A stretch of DNA of 64,000 bases from Balanoglossus misakiensis (Eukaryota; Hemichordata): assembly GCA_040954595.2 (NCBI GenBank), contig CM082592.2, positions 3,968,001-4,032,000 of the forward strand. The letters are read 5' to 3'. This document shows, in pieces, positions 49,610-60,644 of this stretch; the stretch's first letter is position 1; each line of letters begins with the position of its first letter. The position numbers and the translations under genes were made by a program. The notes below the pieces were generated by a model. That model made no database searches. It saw only the letters and a list, made by a program, of their open reading frames with translations, and had not been told where the DNA came from.

Positions 49610-50384
49610 GTAAGGCAGCTAGCTTTAGCTTTGCTGTGTCTCTCTCATCTTCTCATGTCAAAGAAAATGCAGACGGCTTTGCAAGGGTGTTTTTCGCGAA
49701 CCAGCTCTCTGTCAAGTACCTGTTTTAGTGTGTGTTTTGTTTGTTTTTGGCATTGTTTTTCAATGTTTTGTTGTTCTGTAAAAAAAAAGGAAAAAACGGT
49801 AAATTTTCACATATTTCTAGTTTGAAAGTACAGTACATAATGCATGGTATTATTAGCCAAATCACAAAATAAGGAAAGTACAATAGCATTAGTATGTGTT
49901 GTGCAAATGCAACATACATGAAACAAAGATTTGTTTATTTCCAGATCATTGTCTATTTTGTATCCTTGAGTTTCTAAGATCCAAATTTTAAGTTTGGAAC
50001 TTCCAAGACACTGAAATTAAAAAGAAAAAAAGTTTGTTTGTCTCATATCAGCTTCATTCAGAAATGTCTTCGGTCACTCCTCCAATCCCCCTCCCCTTCC
50101 CCTTAGTCCCCCCTCAGAAACTATCAGGTCATTGTAGTCCTGTATGCTAGCTGCCACTGTACCCATTATCCACTCAACCATCATAGTATCCATTGAGCTG
50201 CTCAAAACGCTATCATCAACTCATCAGGTTAAACAAATAAAGCCAGCAGTGCAAATCATCATTCATATAAAAAGATACAGTCATGGTGTAAAACAATAAC
50301 AATATTAACATTGTCGATGGCTGTACAATTGTTGCCAACCAAAGAGAAATTTCAAATTGATTTATTGTAAACTCTTGTTTTCAG
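49610..50384 (+). other. Intron 5 (0.8 kb)
   Basis: GTAAGG to TTTTCAG. No further feature seen. Confidence 0.65.
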
Positions 50385-50474
50385 AAACGCCGAGAACAGA
50401 TGACACAACAACTGATGCCGACTCGGAATTTTTCAAACAGCAATTGCGGCATGCAGTAGAAGCCAAAGCGAGAG
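50385..50474 (+). CDS. Coding exon 6, short helical segment
   Basis: This exon encodes residues 222-251. A Thr/Asp-rich start (TPRTDDTTTDAD) is followed by SEFFKQQLRHAVEAKAR, which should form a helix. The acceptor is CTTGTTTTCAG and the donor is AGAG|GTAAAT. It is symmetrical (phase 1 both sides, 90 bases), so it could be skipped in frame. The next intron contains a palindrome with two nuclear-receptor half-site pairs. Confidence 0.7.
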
Positions 50475-50865
50475 GTAAATACTATCGAAAAATTCAATTC
50501 GCAAGTGGTGTATTGTTTTTGTGCCTGTATAAGCCTGTTGATATATGTTTCAAGTGTTATGCATTGATCTGTGTGCTTTCAAATTTGCCTGTTGTGCTAT
50601 GAGTTTTGTATGTTTGTTTGCATTTCCGCCGTTAGCCTGTGTTCTGTTATTGCTGTAGGTCTCAGTCTTGTCATGATCGATGTTATGTGCGTGTATGTTT
50701 GTGTGTTTATAGTATGTTTGCTGTTTGTTTGTTTGTTTGTTTGCAAAAACTTTCACCTTCTTCCATGTAATGTGTAAACATCATGTCATGTCTTTGGTGT
50801 TCTTTTTGTAATATTAATGTTCTCTGGAAATGAATTGTCGATTAGTGCGTAACCATATTGGGATG

Positions 50866-50878
50866 AGGTCAGAGGTCA
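50866..50878 (+). promoter_or_regulatory. Perfect DR1 nuclear-receptor site
   Basis: AGGTCA-G-AGGTCA is an exact direct repeat with one-base spacing, the consensus for RXR heterodimers, HNF4 and COUP-TF. It is matched by a second DR1 in opposite orientation at 50921-50933. Binding is inferred from motif only. Confidence 0.45.
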
Positions 50879-50920
50879 TATTTTATAGGGAAGGGGTCAT
50901 TTGGACCGACTTTTCGTTGA

Positions 50921-50933
50921 TGACCTTTGACCT
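50921..50933 (-). promoter_or_regulatory. Perfect DR1 nuclear-receptor site (reverse)
   Basis: TGACCT-T-TGACCT is the reverse complement of a perfect DR1. It mirrors the site at 50866 within the same palindrome. Confidence 0.45.
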
Positions 50934-52593
50934 CACCTGTTCCAAAATGGCCACCATTACCATGCAATTCATCAAAACCATCTAGTGGTGTAATGTTCTA
51001 AACTTATATTGTGCACACACTTCCTTTGCTCTTCAATCAAATAATATCAAATTCTGATTAGGCAACATAGTTGTCATACATGAAATGCACATTTTATTTC
51101 AGTTTAATCTGCAAACCCATCAAATATTGAAGGATTTTTTTCCATCATTTGCATGTATTTAATTCTCAAGTAATATTTTATAACACTGTTTCACTTGAAG
51201 CTCTTACAATAAAACAGTCTCACTTTTTACACATTCACCGCAATCCCCTGTGAGTGGCTCTTTCTAATTTTAGAAAACCATAAAAAAATTTCATACTAAT
51301 ATTAATATTATACAAGGGAATAATAGGGATGTTCAGAGTGCATGATAAATCAACAAATGTTATGCTGATTATGAAGAATGACTTGCCCCCACTCTCACTG
51401 TCATTCCCAAATTCCATAATTAATGGACTGACATAGATGTTATGTGGGTCGCTTCAACTGTGGAGGTGTAAAATACTTATAATCATTTTTTTTAAAAACG
51501 CATGTGAATAACAGTAATGTATAAACGCTCAGTAATGAAAACTGATTCCTTCGGTTTCAAGCAGCATTTCATCATAATTGTAACTTTGGAGTTCATTAAT
51601 CGCAAGACGTAATGGCACTTCAAGCAATTCATGCTCAAATACTGGTCTTATATATTAATGGGACTGTAATATGTAGGGTTGTAAGCATTTACTGATGCAG
51701 ATACAACATCATTTTCCTGTGTTGGGAATTAATGACCTTCAATTCAAGACTCTGCATGACAAACACTATACAGGCTTAATAATATAGCATTCATGCAATC
51801 GGACATATCACATATGCAAGTATGTATGCATTACAGTAATATTGGCTCATTTTCTGGTGTGGCCGTGCACGTAACACTACAGAGTTCAAGAAAAAGGAAT
51901 CACAAAGTACGAAAGGACAGATTTTTGTCACGTACATCCTCTTATTTCTCATTCATTAATTTAAAACCTTGTAATGTTAACACTTTTATCATCACTAACA
52001 CAATTAAAATGTCATTTTTTTCATAATCACTAACATCACAATTGTTTACCATTTATAGTCTTTCCGTTTGTGGATTCTCATGTCAGCTCAGAAGGTATTA
52101 AATGCTAGTAACACCTTTGTGAAGAGAATGACTGTGTTTATGTGTTGTGTAGTCCATGAGCTCTTCATTTTTCACAACAGATGTCTGAGTTTGATATGCA
52201 TAATTGTATTCTGTTTAACCTGACAAAGGAACGAAATTGGCCAAAATATTTGTTGAAAAGATTCAACAAGTTTCATTTTCTCCATTTTTGCGATGAGGTT
52301 TCCTTAGATTTCTGGACAAAAAATTTATAACAATTGTGCAGGTTATTGTGAAAATTTGAAGAACTCAAGGAAATTTCAAGCATGAAAAAACCACGAGTGA
52401 TGCTGGGTTTTTTTGGTTGGGTCAATTTCCTTCTTTGCATGATGAGCGGTGAGCATGCGTTTTCTTCCTTCCTTCCTTCCTGTTGTAATTCCAAGCACAC
52501 CTTTCAGTTTTCCACTCACTCTCAAAAACCTCTGCACAGTTAAAAGGATTTCTCGGTAACGGAAAATCTTGCACCCTTTTCTGTGGTTTCCAG

Positions 52594-53913
52594 ACGGTGA
52601 TCACAGCAGCCCTAGTAACGGTGACGGAGAGACTCCCGCCGAGTCGCACGGTTCCGAGCGGACCGGGTCCACCTCCTCTTCCACTAACACCCTCGATAAT
52701 GAATCTAATCCCTCGGAACCCGCCCCTCTGAATCATCAGCCAGCTAACAAACCCGTTGCTGCAACTTCTTCTAAACCCTCTGCGTCTGCACGTGTGAAAC
52801 TGGCGACTGTGGCGGATGTGTGCGAGGAGGCGGAGGATGAGTACGCACCAGGTGATTCTGTGCACTTTATAGATCAGAGCAATCTGGCTAACGGGAGCGA
52901 GTTCGACGACGAGGATCTGGACCGCCACCTGGATGCGAAAGTGGAGGCGGCCGTGGAGAAGCTGCTGTCGAGGCTGAGCGACGCGAACCCGACGTACCTG
53001 GATTCGCCGCGGACGGCCGACAGCGCCACGGACAGGGAGGAGACACCCCGGCAACACGCCAGCAAGCCGCCATCGGGCACGAGAACCAGCAGTAAGAGCG
53101 GCGGCAAAGCCAAGTCCTCGCCCAAGAAGAAAACCAGCAGGGGAAGCGCGAAGAAAGCGGAAACCATCCCGGAGATTTACGAGAACGGCGCGATGGACGA
53201 CGGCGAAGTCGAGCACCAGGCACCGCGAGAGGCCCGGTCCCAGTCTCCGGACGGAACAATGGTGGCCAAGGGCGTCATGGACCCCAAGCAAGGGTTCGTG
53301 CCCCGGGAGATCGCCCGCGTCAAGAAGGTCAGTCGGCACAGTGACACCGAGTCGGTGGCCACCGAGGACTTTGAGAACCTCTTCCGCGACGCCATGGTGG
53401 TCGAGAGCGTCCCCAACGGGAGGGGCAGGGGTCCCACGGGGAAGCCCAGCTCGTTCCTGGTGCGACGGATGGGCAGCGACACCGAGTCCGTCGTCACCGT
53501 GGCGACTGACAAGTTCGAGGAGAAATTCCACGACATCATGACGAAGGAGCTCGACGGCGCCGAGAGGAAGCCCAGGAAGAACCCGTCCCCGGGCCCGTCG
53601 CCGGTGAAGGCCACTTACATTCCGTCCCGGTCCCCGCCCGTGAAGCTCACAAGAAGCAGCTCCAATCCGCCCACGTCCGTCTCCTTGCTGAAATCCATGG
53701 CGTCCTCAAAAGACCGCTCAAGATCAATGTCGCCACCTGTCAAACCCCAGAAGAAGTACATGGTCGTGACTGCTGGCCATCAGCCCAGAAGCTCATCGCC
53801 ATTGCCCCTTGGAAGGCCAATGAAAAAAGCCAAATCGTATGATGATATGGAGTCCGTCCAGACAGAAGATTACATGTCTCGGTATATAGGCTCAATGGTG
53901 CATCAAAAAATAG
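52594..53913 (+). CDS. Coding exon 7, large Ser/Pro/Lys-rich exon with three SD-x-ESV repeats
   Basis: This 1320-base exon encodes residues 252-691 with no stop. It opens with a Ser/Thr/Asn-rich region, then an acidic segment (residues about 345-400), a Lys/Ser/Gly-rich basic stretch (about 408-441), and repeats SDTESVATEDFE (501), SDTESVVTVATDKFE (546) and DDMESVQTEDY (668). Between the second and third is a basic region with many SP sites (about 580-640), a composition seen in microtubule-binding regions; that function is a guess. Acceptor is GTGGTTTCCAG; donor is ATAG|GTTAAT, a weak match. Reading past the donor meets TAA at once (53916-53918). GC and CpG content are much higher than in the flanking introns. 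A 369-codon antisense frame over this exon is a shadow of its codon bias. Confidence 0.85.
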
Positions 53914-53938
53914 GTTAATATTTTTATTTTATTTTCTT

Positions 53939-54017
53939 AAATATTAATAAATAAATAAAATAAATAAATAAATAAATAAAAATAAATAAATAAAAAAAAG
54001 TAAATAAATAAAAGTAA
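53939..54017 (+). repeat. AATA/AAATA low-complexity tract with many AATAAA hexamers
   Basis: Tandem AAAT-type repeats begin about 25 bases after the exon 7 donor. They contain many overlapping AATAAA hexamers. See the finding on a possible intronic polyadenylated isoform. Confidence 0.9.
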
Positions 54018-54966
54018 CTAAAATGCTAACATTTTACTTTTTAAGTAACGTAAGCATGGTAATATCTCTATATGTACTGTGTCATCGACGTAATAATACA
54101 TGTACAGGTTGGCTCATCAAATTAGCCATTCAGACTTAATTGTATTTGTTTGGTTTGAAAAAAAAAACTTATGATTCAACAATTTTGATGCAACCTCATT
54201 GGTAAAATATTTACCATTGTTTCTCAAAAGCAATCAAAATGGCCAAACTGATGCAAGGAACTGGTAAGTTCTTGCACAAGTATACTTGCATGTTTTATTC
54301 TGCTGTAGCGCATTGAAATTTGATGTGGCCCGATACTTGTGTGACGGCATGATATTATTTTGGAGGCATTTGGGATATTTTCTGAAAAATGGGAGTGGGC
54401 CGGCATGCTGTTGCCAAAACATGTCCCCGTTTGAAGCTGCATGCAATATAGACCCCCATGGTTGTTTTCTTAGAGTGACAGACAGACAGACAGATAGATA
54501 GACACATGAATGGCGATCGCACACATTTTTTTCTGGTGTCGAACGACAAAAAGAACAGCTCTGGGAATTTTTCTGAGACTGTGCTAGTCTTGTTTGCATG
54601 TACAAAAGAAGTGACATCTGATTAAAAAAGATCTTCAGGTATATCTCCTTTCGTCCGTAATCATGAAAATGCTACATTTCTTGAATCGGATCAGCAGAGT
54701 TCTTTCCCCGCAGCACCTTTGTCATTCCATACTTTCTGAAGCTTATCCGGAATCATACCTCGGTACGGTGTAAGGACTCTTTAAGAACTTGAATACTTCA
54801 TTGAAAATGATGCAAATTGATTTTCTTTCATGTATGTACTGATTGCTGCCTTTCTGAGACACGGTCCTGTCATCAAGAAAGTGGATCCAAGTTTTTGAGA
54901 GAGAAAAATCTATGTGTAATTAAACGCCAAGTTTCGTTCTGAAGTTTATAATAATACCCCTCTTTA

Positions 54967-54980
54967 GTTACCATAGTAAC
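54967..54980. promoter_or_regulatory. RFX X-box-like palindrome, intron 7
   Basis: GTTACCATAGTAAC is an essentially perfect X-box (GTTACC and GTAAC halves) in the intron after the large exon. Confidence 0.4.
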
Positions 54981-57651
54981 ATATGCATCAGCTGAGTACG
55001 GATGAAAAGGTGTGCATCTAAATCCAAGGAGGAAAGTGATGAGCAAGGCAAGAGTCCTTGAACCGAAATTGTCAGTTAGGCTTTGGATTATGTCTGTAGT
55101 AATCATAAGGAACTTCAGTGATTGGAGACCTCGGGTCTGTCACTGGTAACAGAACTGAAATACCTTGAAAATGACAGCACCCTGAATGCGTGTGTCAGTA
55201 AAGAATAATCTCTCCTACGACTTACCTCGGACGAGCAAAATGGATTCATAAAGCCAGATCTAGATATAAATAATGGAGGTTCATGCCCTGTTTTCTCTAC
55301 TAAGTTGACTGTATTCAGAGTCATAAAACGGAATTTTCAAATAATTATTTTAATATACCTTTTCATTCAGAATAATTGGCGCATAACTTTTTTACCAAGA
55401 ATACTTGGCATCTAAGTGAACAATCTGATACTACTATTAAATAAATCGGGCAACAAGATAGGATATGAAAATTAATTTCTTGAAATATCTTGTTTTTTAA
55501 ATGTTTGCTTCTGACTTTGATAGCATGAGATAGACTGTCACCTTCTACAAACCTCTTTTAATTCATGTTTTTGTGTTAATGGCTGTCCTCTTTTCGTTGT
55601 ACAAAATCATATTCTTATATAGATTTTAAAAATGGCTTCTGTCTTTCTTCTTTATTTCCCATTTGCCTGTGCATGGTGTTAAGCATGTATATTGCTGTGT
55701 AATTAATTCTAGCGTAGTCCTTCATTACTTCTTTGACAGCTGTGCGAAGAATACTCAAGTTTGTCTATGTACGACTGATAGCTGAATCCCGAATTCAAAA
55801 GCTGGCTCTCTTTCAGCCTGCAGATGAATAAATTGTTCTTTTAGCGAAGGGTCGTGCAGCCATTATCTTAGATTTTTTGTTGTGAAGACGCATAGAATTT
55901 GAATAACGTTGAATATAAATCGTACTCAGCAGATCCATCGGAAATGAGCATATGCCATGAGTGCGTCTTGACTGCTTTTTTTGGTTGCATTGTCCGCACG
56001 CTACAAATTGGGAAGTTTTAGTCTAATTGGCGACACCGTTCTTGATTAAGTTACATATTCTAGAAACGAATCCTCTGAACGGGTGAATGGAGAGTTCTGT
56101 GAATAACATGCATCGTCAGGGATCGTGATAGCTGAGAAGTTGTTGAGCAAGTACTTTAGGTTTATTGACAGGGTTCTCCATGATCAATGAGGAGTTTTTC
56201 TTCGCACGGACCCTCCAAGCTCCTTACGGGTGAAAAGAGTCTTGGGCTGTGATATGTATAAGAGCTGCTATTATGTTACAAAAAATAGCACAAAGAAGCC
56301 AACAACTGAATTTCATGCCCTGTATAGATCGCAATTCCAGAATGAAAAGATAATACCGTTAGAATCTCGGGAAAAATACTTACCGTATTTGCGTTTTGAC
56401 CAGTTTCCATGGAAATGACTATCCCCGATGAATCGTGGAGCCTCGCTTAATCCCTCTTGGATACAGGGTTACGCGAAACAAGATACCCGTGATTTAATAG
56501 AAGTTGGAATTAAATTGGAAAATCACATACAGTACTCCGCATGGAACCGAAAGAAAAATAACGCGGTTAATTTCTCTAAAACGAGAGCGCTGGTTATATA
56601 ATTATGCGGTTGTACGGTTCAAAGATAATCGTCGGAGTGAGCACATATTGGCAATGCTCAAAGTAAATTCACTTAAATACCAATTGTTTGCACTTTAAAC
56701 AATATGGGGAGGTACTTGTAATGAAGGTTTTTCGGGATAGGAAAAATAATCATCGTTCATTTTTGTCATTCAAGGATCAGTGACATTTACATTTCAGTTT
56801 CCTGTTCTGTTCGTTAAAATGCCCTTTTTTACTTTTTTATTTGTAAACATTTATAAATTTTCAGATACTTCTGTTGAAATATTACATTAAAATGCCTGAT
56901 TTTAGTAAATTTATGTGGGAGTAAGCTAGCAACAGGGATATAGTTTAATCCTGGAATGTCATTTTTGAAGAGAAAGGGGATCTTAATTCTTTGATCACGA
57001 AACTGATCTTAATATATGTATATGTATGACAGGAAAGGGTGCGTGCAAATCACAATATAAAGGGTGGAGTGAATTCACAACATCTTGTTGGCTTTTGATT
57101 TTAATACAAAAAAGAACAGTTGTCATGGTGATGGAAAAATATTGTCAGAATTGCCAACAGCAAGCCAGTGCTCTTTTTGTATATTTTATTATATGTTTCC
57201 GTGAGAACCTGATAGATGTTCCAGTTAGGCCAAGTTAGGGGTTAGTTGCTCACCAAATCATAGGAACACACTCAATATTCAAATATTTAGGCTGTATAAC
57301 GTAGATATATGTAAAGACATATGAAGACATTGATGACTGTCATGACATAGTGTATTGTAGAATTATTTTGCATAGATAGATAGTAAATAGTGCAAAAGCT
57401 GATCTTGTGAAGCCATACAACGCTAAGCGGAACTCGCATGCAAATAACTTTCTACATGAAATGAATGTAACATATACTAAAGATGACAGGTGAAGCTTAT
57501 GTCAGCATGCACATGAAAAATGTATTACCAAAACAGTGCATGTATATAGATTTAACATGAAGAGTTAATTTTAACGTGATAATTTGCACTGTTATGGCTG
57601 GCTGGCTGAAAAAAATGTGCAATAGAAATTTTTGAGTGACATTATAATTGA

Positions 57652-57748
57652 TACTGTACTGTACTGTACTGTACTGTACTGTACTGTACTTTACTGTACT
57701 GTACTGTACTGTACTGTACTGTACTGTACTGTACTGTACTGTACTGTA
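57652..57748 (+). repeat. TACTG pentanucleotide microsatellite, intron 7
   Basis: About 19 tandem TACTG units with one substituted unit (TTTACTG). It lies 310 bases before exon 8 and is open in several frames, which explains false frames on both strands. Confidence 0.95.
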
Positions 57749-58061
57749 TCTTCTTGAAGACCTCACAGATACCTCCTTTAAGAATAGAACTAGTCAGGCC
57801 AGAAGGACTGCATTATCTTTTCATACTGTGTAGGCGCATCAGGGAATAGGAATTTTTTTCATGAAAATCAAATCAAATTTACATGCAAGGCAGCTAGTGG
57901 CCATCAGCTTACCTATGGCGGGGATTTTGTGAATAAATGTTCCGATTGTCGACCGGGTACGGTAAACAAAATGGAGAAATGTACACCAGTGTCGTGTAAT
58001 CCACTCTACTGAAGCGACCGAACGACAACTCACTGTTATTTTTGCCCCTTTGCGCTCCCAG

Positions 58062-58271
58062 ATCCTCTACCGGTGTACATCAGACGGAGCAAGCCCGGAT
58101 CGCCGGGCAGCGACGCCGAGTCCGTGATGACGGAGGACTACGAGAACAGCTTCCGGCAGATGGTGGTGAAGCAGGTGGCCGGCGTTCCCATCACCAGCTT
58201 CGAGGATGTGTACATCGCCAGCGATTTGGATTCCGTCAAGACCGGGGAAATCCACAAAGCAATCGGCCAAG
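58062..58271 (+). CDS. Coding exon 8, two further SD-x-ESV repeats
   Basis: This exon encodes residues 692-761 and begins DPLPVYIRRSKPGSPG. It holds the best copy of the repeat, SDAESVMTEDYENSFRQMV (from residue 708), and a shortened one, SDLDSVKTGEI (from 745). A pyrimidine-rich tract and CAG precede it, and the donor is CAAG|GTATGA. It is phase 1 on both sides and GC-rich like exon 7. The repeat array therefore spans at least two exons and may continue downstream beyond the window. Confidence 0.8.
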
Positions 58272-58638
58272 GTATGATTTTCCCCCTTTTTTTTTCTTTT
58301 GTTAAACGGACGAAAGTCAGTATGTGGTTGGTTTTCAGAGTTCTTTATTCATGTCATATACATGTACATACAGCATATATATAGGCGTAAGTTGCTGTGT
58401 AGTTGAAATCTTTGCTTTGCTCCTGGTGTTTTATGATCAAAAGTACTTTCACATTAGAGTAAAGCCCTGACATCTGATGAATAGTTGTACCTCGACTTCC
58501 TAAAAAAAATTGATGCACAGATACATGTATACATGTGCACACAGACACTGGCATATTACACTGCATGAATGAAACAAACTACCGTTTTCACCAAAATGTC
58601 TCGAAGACCCTCAGTTGAAAAATGCATATTTTAGGTGT

Positions 58639-58652
58639 GTTGCCATAGAAAC
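58639..58652. promoter_or_regulatory. RFX X-box-like palindrome
   Basis: GTTGCCATAGAAAC lies about 370 bases past exon 8. It has one deviation in the second half. Confidence 0.35.
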
Positions 58653-59128
58653 ACTTCGCTCTTGCTTTTAGTCTGTAATGATTGGGAATGCATGCAAGTT
58701 GCTTTTTCAGCTCACTGATGCGGTGTGTAATTCCTAACTCGACATCCGATACTTGGAGGTCTTCTAAACAGGCTTTTAAAATTGAAAGGATAAAGTTACT
58801 GAGATTGATTTCAATTGCCATTGTTTGCCCAGAACCAGCCATTGTTTTGGGTCCTGTCTGTGTTGTGTTGTTTGAAATTTCATGCATATCGGTTTTGGGA
58901 GGTTGCAGAGTTGAGTTAATTTCAGCGTGAAAGGGTGTATAGCCTGATACCGTAAACAAGAATTGCATGCAGAGCTTAGATTTTCGCACATTTGAAGAAA
59001 GTGCTGCAGAGTAAGATGAAGATCCTTTGTGGTATGATGGAGCAAGGTCCTTTTTTGGTTGAGAAATAACCCATTCAAATTTCAGCCCAGATCGGATTTA
59101 AAGTTTAGGTGCCGCCTTTACTTTTGCC

Positions 59129-59235
59129 ATCTGATTAAAATCACATGTAGAGTTAGGCGTGTACTCCCGAGAACAGCCAAAGCGATCACCAAAGCTGAAG
59201 GCAGCGCCTAACTCTTCATCTGATTTTGATCAGAT
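59129..59235. repeat. Inverted repeat with GAGTTAGGCG arms
   Basis: The left arm ATCTGATTAAAATCACATGT then AGAGTTAGGCG pairs with the right arm CGCCTAACTCTTCATCTGAT then TTTGATCAGAT. The spacer of about 45 bases is CpG-containing. Outer sequences GGTGCCGCCTTTA (about 59108) and GCGCCACCTTTAA (about 59330) may be further parts of a larger element. Confidence 0.5.
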
Positions 59236-60644
59236 TGCATTCAGCCCAATACTGCACTGGTAATTTCTTGTATGGGGTTATAGGTTTGATTCCCAACTGT
59301 TTTCCTTTCAAATCACCATGCAAAGTGGAGCGCCACCTTTAAGCAATGTTGGTTCTAAAGAAATCTTATGTTTTTTCTCCCCTAAATTCACGAGGACTAT
59401 CTTTGAATTATAATTGTTATAATTTGTTCACTGGCGTTTATGTCCTTTGTACGAAACTTTCACTGTTTATCATTCATTCATCATTCACTACAGAAACAGT
59501 TAAAGGTTTCAATGAGCAAAACTTAAACAAAGCTTTTAAGGTAACAAAAGTCAAATTACGGAAGCATTTTTATTTGCACTGCTGTGACAAAGATCTTTTA
59601 TATAATACTGTGAAGTAAAAGTACATGCACGTGTAGGTTAAATAGAATTGGTTGTTTTGAGAGAAAGCTTCATACATGCATAAGCCTAAGATATTCTGCG
59701 ATAGCTGAGTGCTTCAATTGACTTTCATGAAATCTTGAGAGCCACATAGAAGAGTCATATAGGCGACTTTTTAAATTCGGCAGGTTAATTGAATCACGTA
59801 AATTCCGACGACTTAAGACCAATTTAAATGCTAAATCTGCCACTGGTTGAGCAGAGAAAGGTCTTAGTTGAACACATGGGGATTTCAAGGTAAACTTTGA
59901 AGTGCATATTTGCTTTTGCTGTGTCAGATATCGTGATTGAAGCATGCAGGTACAAAAATAATCAGTGTCTGACCGCCGAGGGTTCGTGGTGGTTGTTCAG
60001 CCTGGATGAAAATTGGTGGAAGTTTTGAAGAGTTGAAATGTCACTGTGGCAACCTTATCGGCACTTAGTGTAGTGTACAAGCGACTGGAACAGGTATTGG
60101 CAAGTCCCTTCCCTTGGCATGATGCCAGTGTCTCAAGTCTTTTTATAAACAATTTAGCGTCATCATTAAAGTCCCCCCAAGCCAAATGTAAGGCATATAT
60201 CCTGTCGGGGGTCTCGATCGTTGGAGGGGGCAGCATCCAGGAAGAATTAAGGGATTGCGTTCTCATCGATGCAGACTGAGCATATATGCACGTGCGGTCT
60301 GTTTCTGGTTCAAGTTGAATGCCAACTGAGGTGAATCTGTGACAAAGGGTCGGAAAAGACAACAGAGAATGCGATGTCGTGTGTGAAATGATTTACAGCC
60401 GGCGATTGTTGGCTCAGGACTGCCCGGGCACCGTAAACATTCCATTGTAGTGGATTTTGGACAGTCATTGATAACAAGTGGAGAGGGGGTTTAGGACGTA
60501 CACCACCAGAGTTGCACCCAAGCTTTTGAAAGGTGGAGAGAGAGAAAAAAATATTAGCGTGGCTTGTGTTTGCCATCGCGGGCTCTGACAGGTAATCGAT
60601 AGAGATAGAGATAGCGCGGAAGAAACAAAAAAAAACAACAAATC

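Larger units (their letters stand above)
50830..50972. repeat. Imperfect palindrome carrying two DR1 sites, intron 6
   Basis: The outer arms ATGAATTG and CAATTCAT, the middle arms CCATATTGG and CCAAAATGG, and inner arms GAGGTCAGAGGTCAT and ATGACCTTTGACCTC pair across a roughly 40-base centre. The structure resembles a MITE or foldback relic. It sits between exons 6 and 7. Confidence 0.6.
50475..52593 (+). other. Intron 6 (2.1 kb)
   Basis: GTAAAT to TTTCCAG. Contains the GTTT run (50724-50743), the DR1 palindrome and a CTTC run (52464-52480). Confidence 0.65.
53914..58061 (+). other. Intron 7 (4.1 kb)
   Basis: GTTAAT to TCCCAG. Begins with a stop codon in the exon frame and the AATAAA tract. 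Also contains a GACAGACAGACAGATA patch (54478-54500), an X-box-like site and the TACTG microsatellite. Confidence 0.65.
40632..58271 (+). other. Gene model: eight-exon gene for an acidic, Ser/Pro-rich repeat protein (3' incomplete)
   Basis: The model joins 40632-40707, 40855-41028, 46962-47161, 48651-48753, 49499-49609, 50385-50474, 52594-53913 and 58062-58271. Every intron begins GT and ends AG, and the phases match throughout (all phase 1 except intron 3, phase 0). The result is 761 codons plus one base, open to the end of exon 8, so more exons lie beyond the window. Residues 1-250 are acidic with short helical islands. Residues 252-691 form one long exon, Ser/Pro/Lys-rich and probably disordered. 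Five copies of an SD-x-ESV-x-TEDYE motif lie near residues 501, 546, 668, 708 and 745. There is no signal peptide or membrane segment, so a cytoplasmic location is inferred. I do not recognise the family. Cassette exons may be missing from the larger introns. Confidence 0.75.
58272..60644 (+). other. Non-coding after exon 8
   Basis: Starts GTATGA. Contains the X-box-like site at 58639 and the inverted repeat at 59129. A GGTTTGATTCC at 59283 resembles a tRNA B box but no tRNA fold is present. Confidence 0.5.

Noticed and set aside
52422-53531. 369-codon open frame on the reverse strand
   Set aside because: Antisense shadow of the GC-rich exon 7, produced by its third-position bias; Arg/Leu/Gly-rich with no motif.
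57497-57833. Open frames on both strands with repeating Tyr/Ser/Thr or Leu/Tyr/Cys pattern
   Set aside because: Translations of the TACTG microsatellite.
59250-59340. B-box-like GGTTTGATTCC considered as a tRNA or tRNA-derived SINE
   Set aside because: No A box at suitable distance and no cloverleaf pairing.
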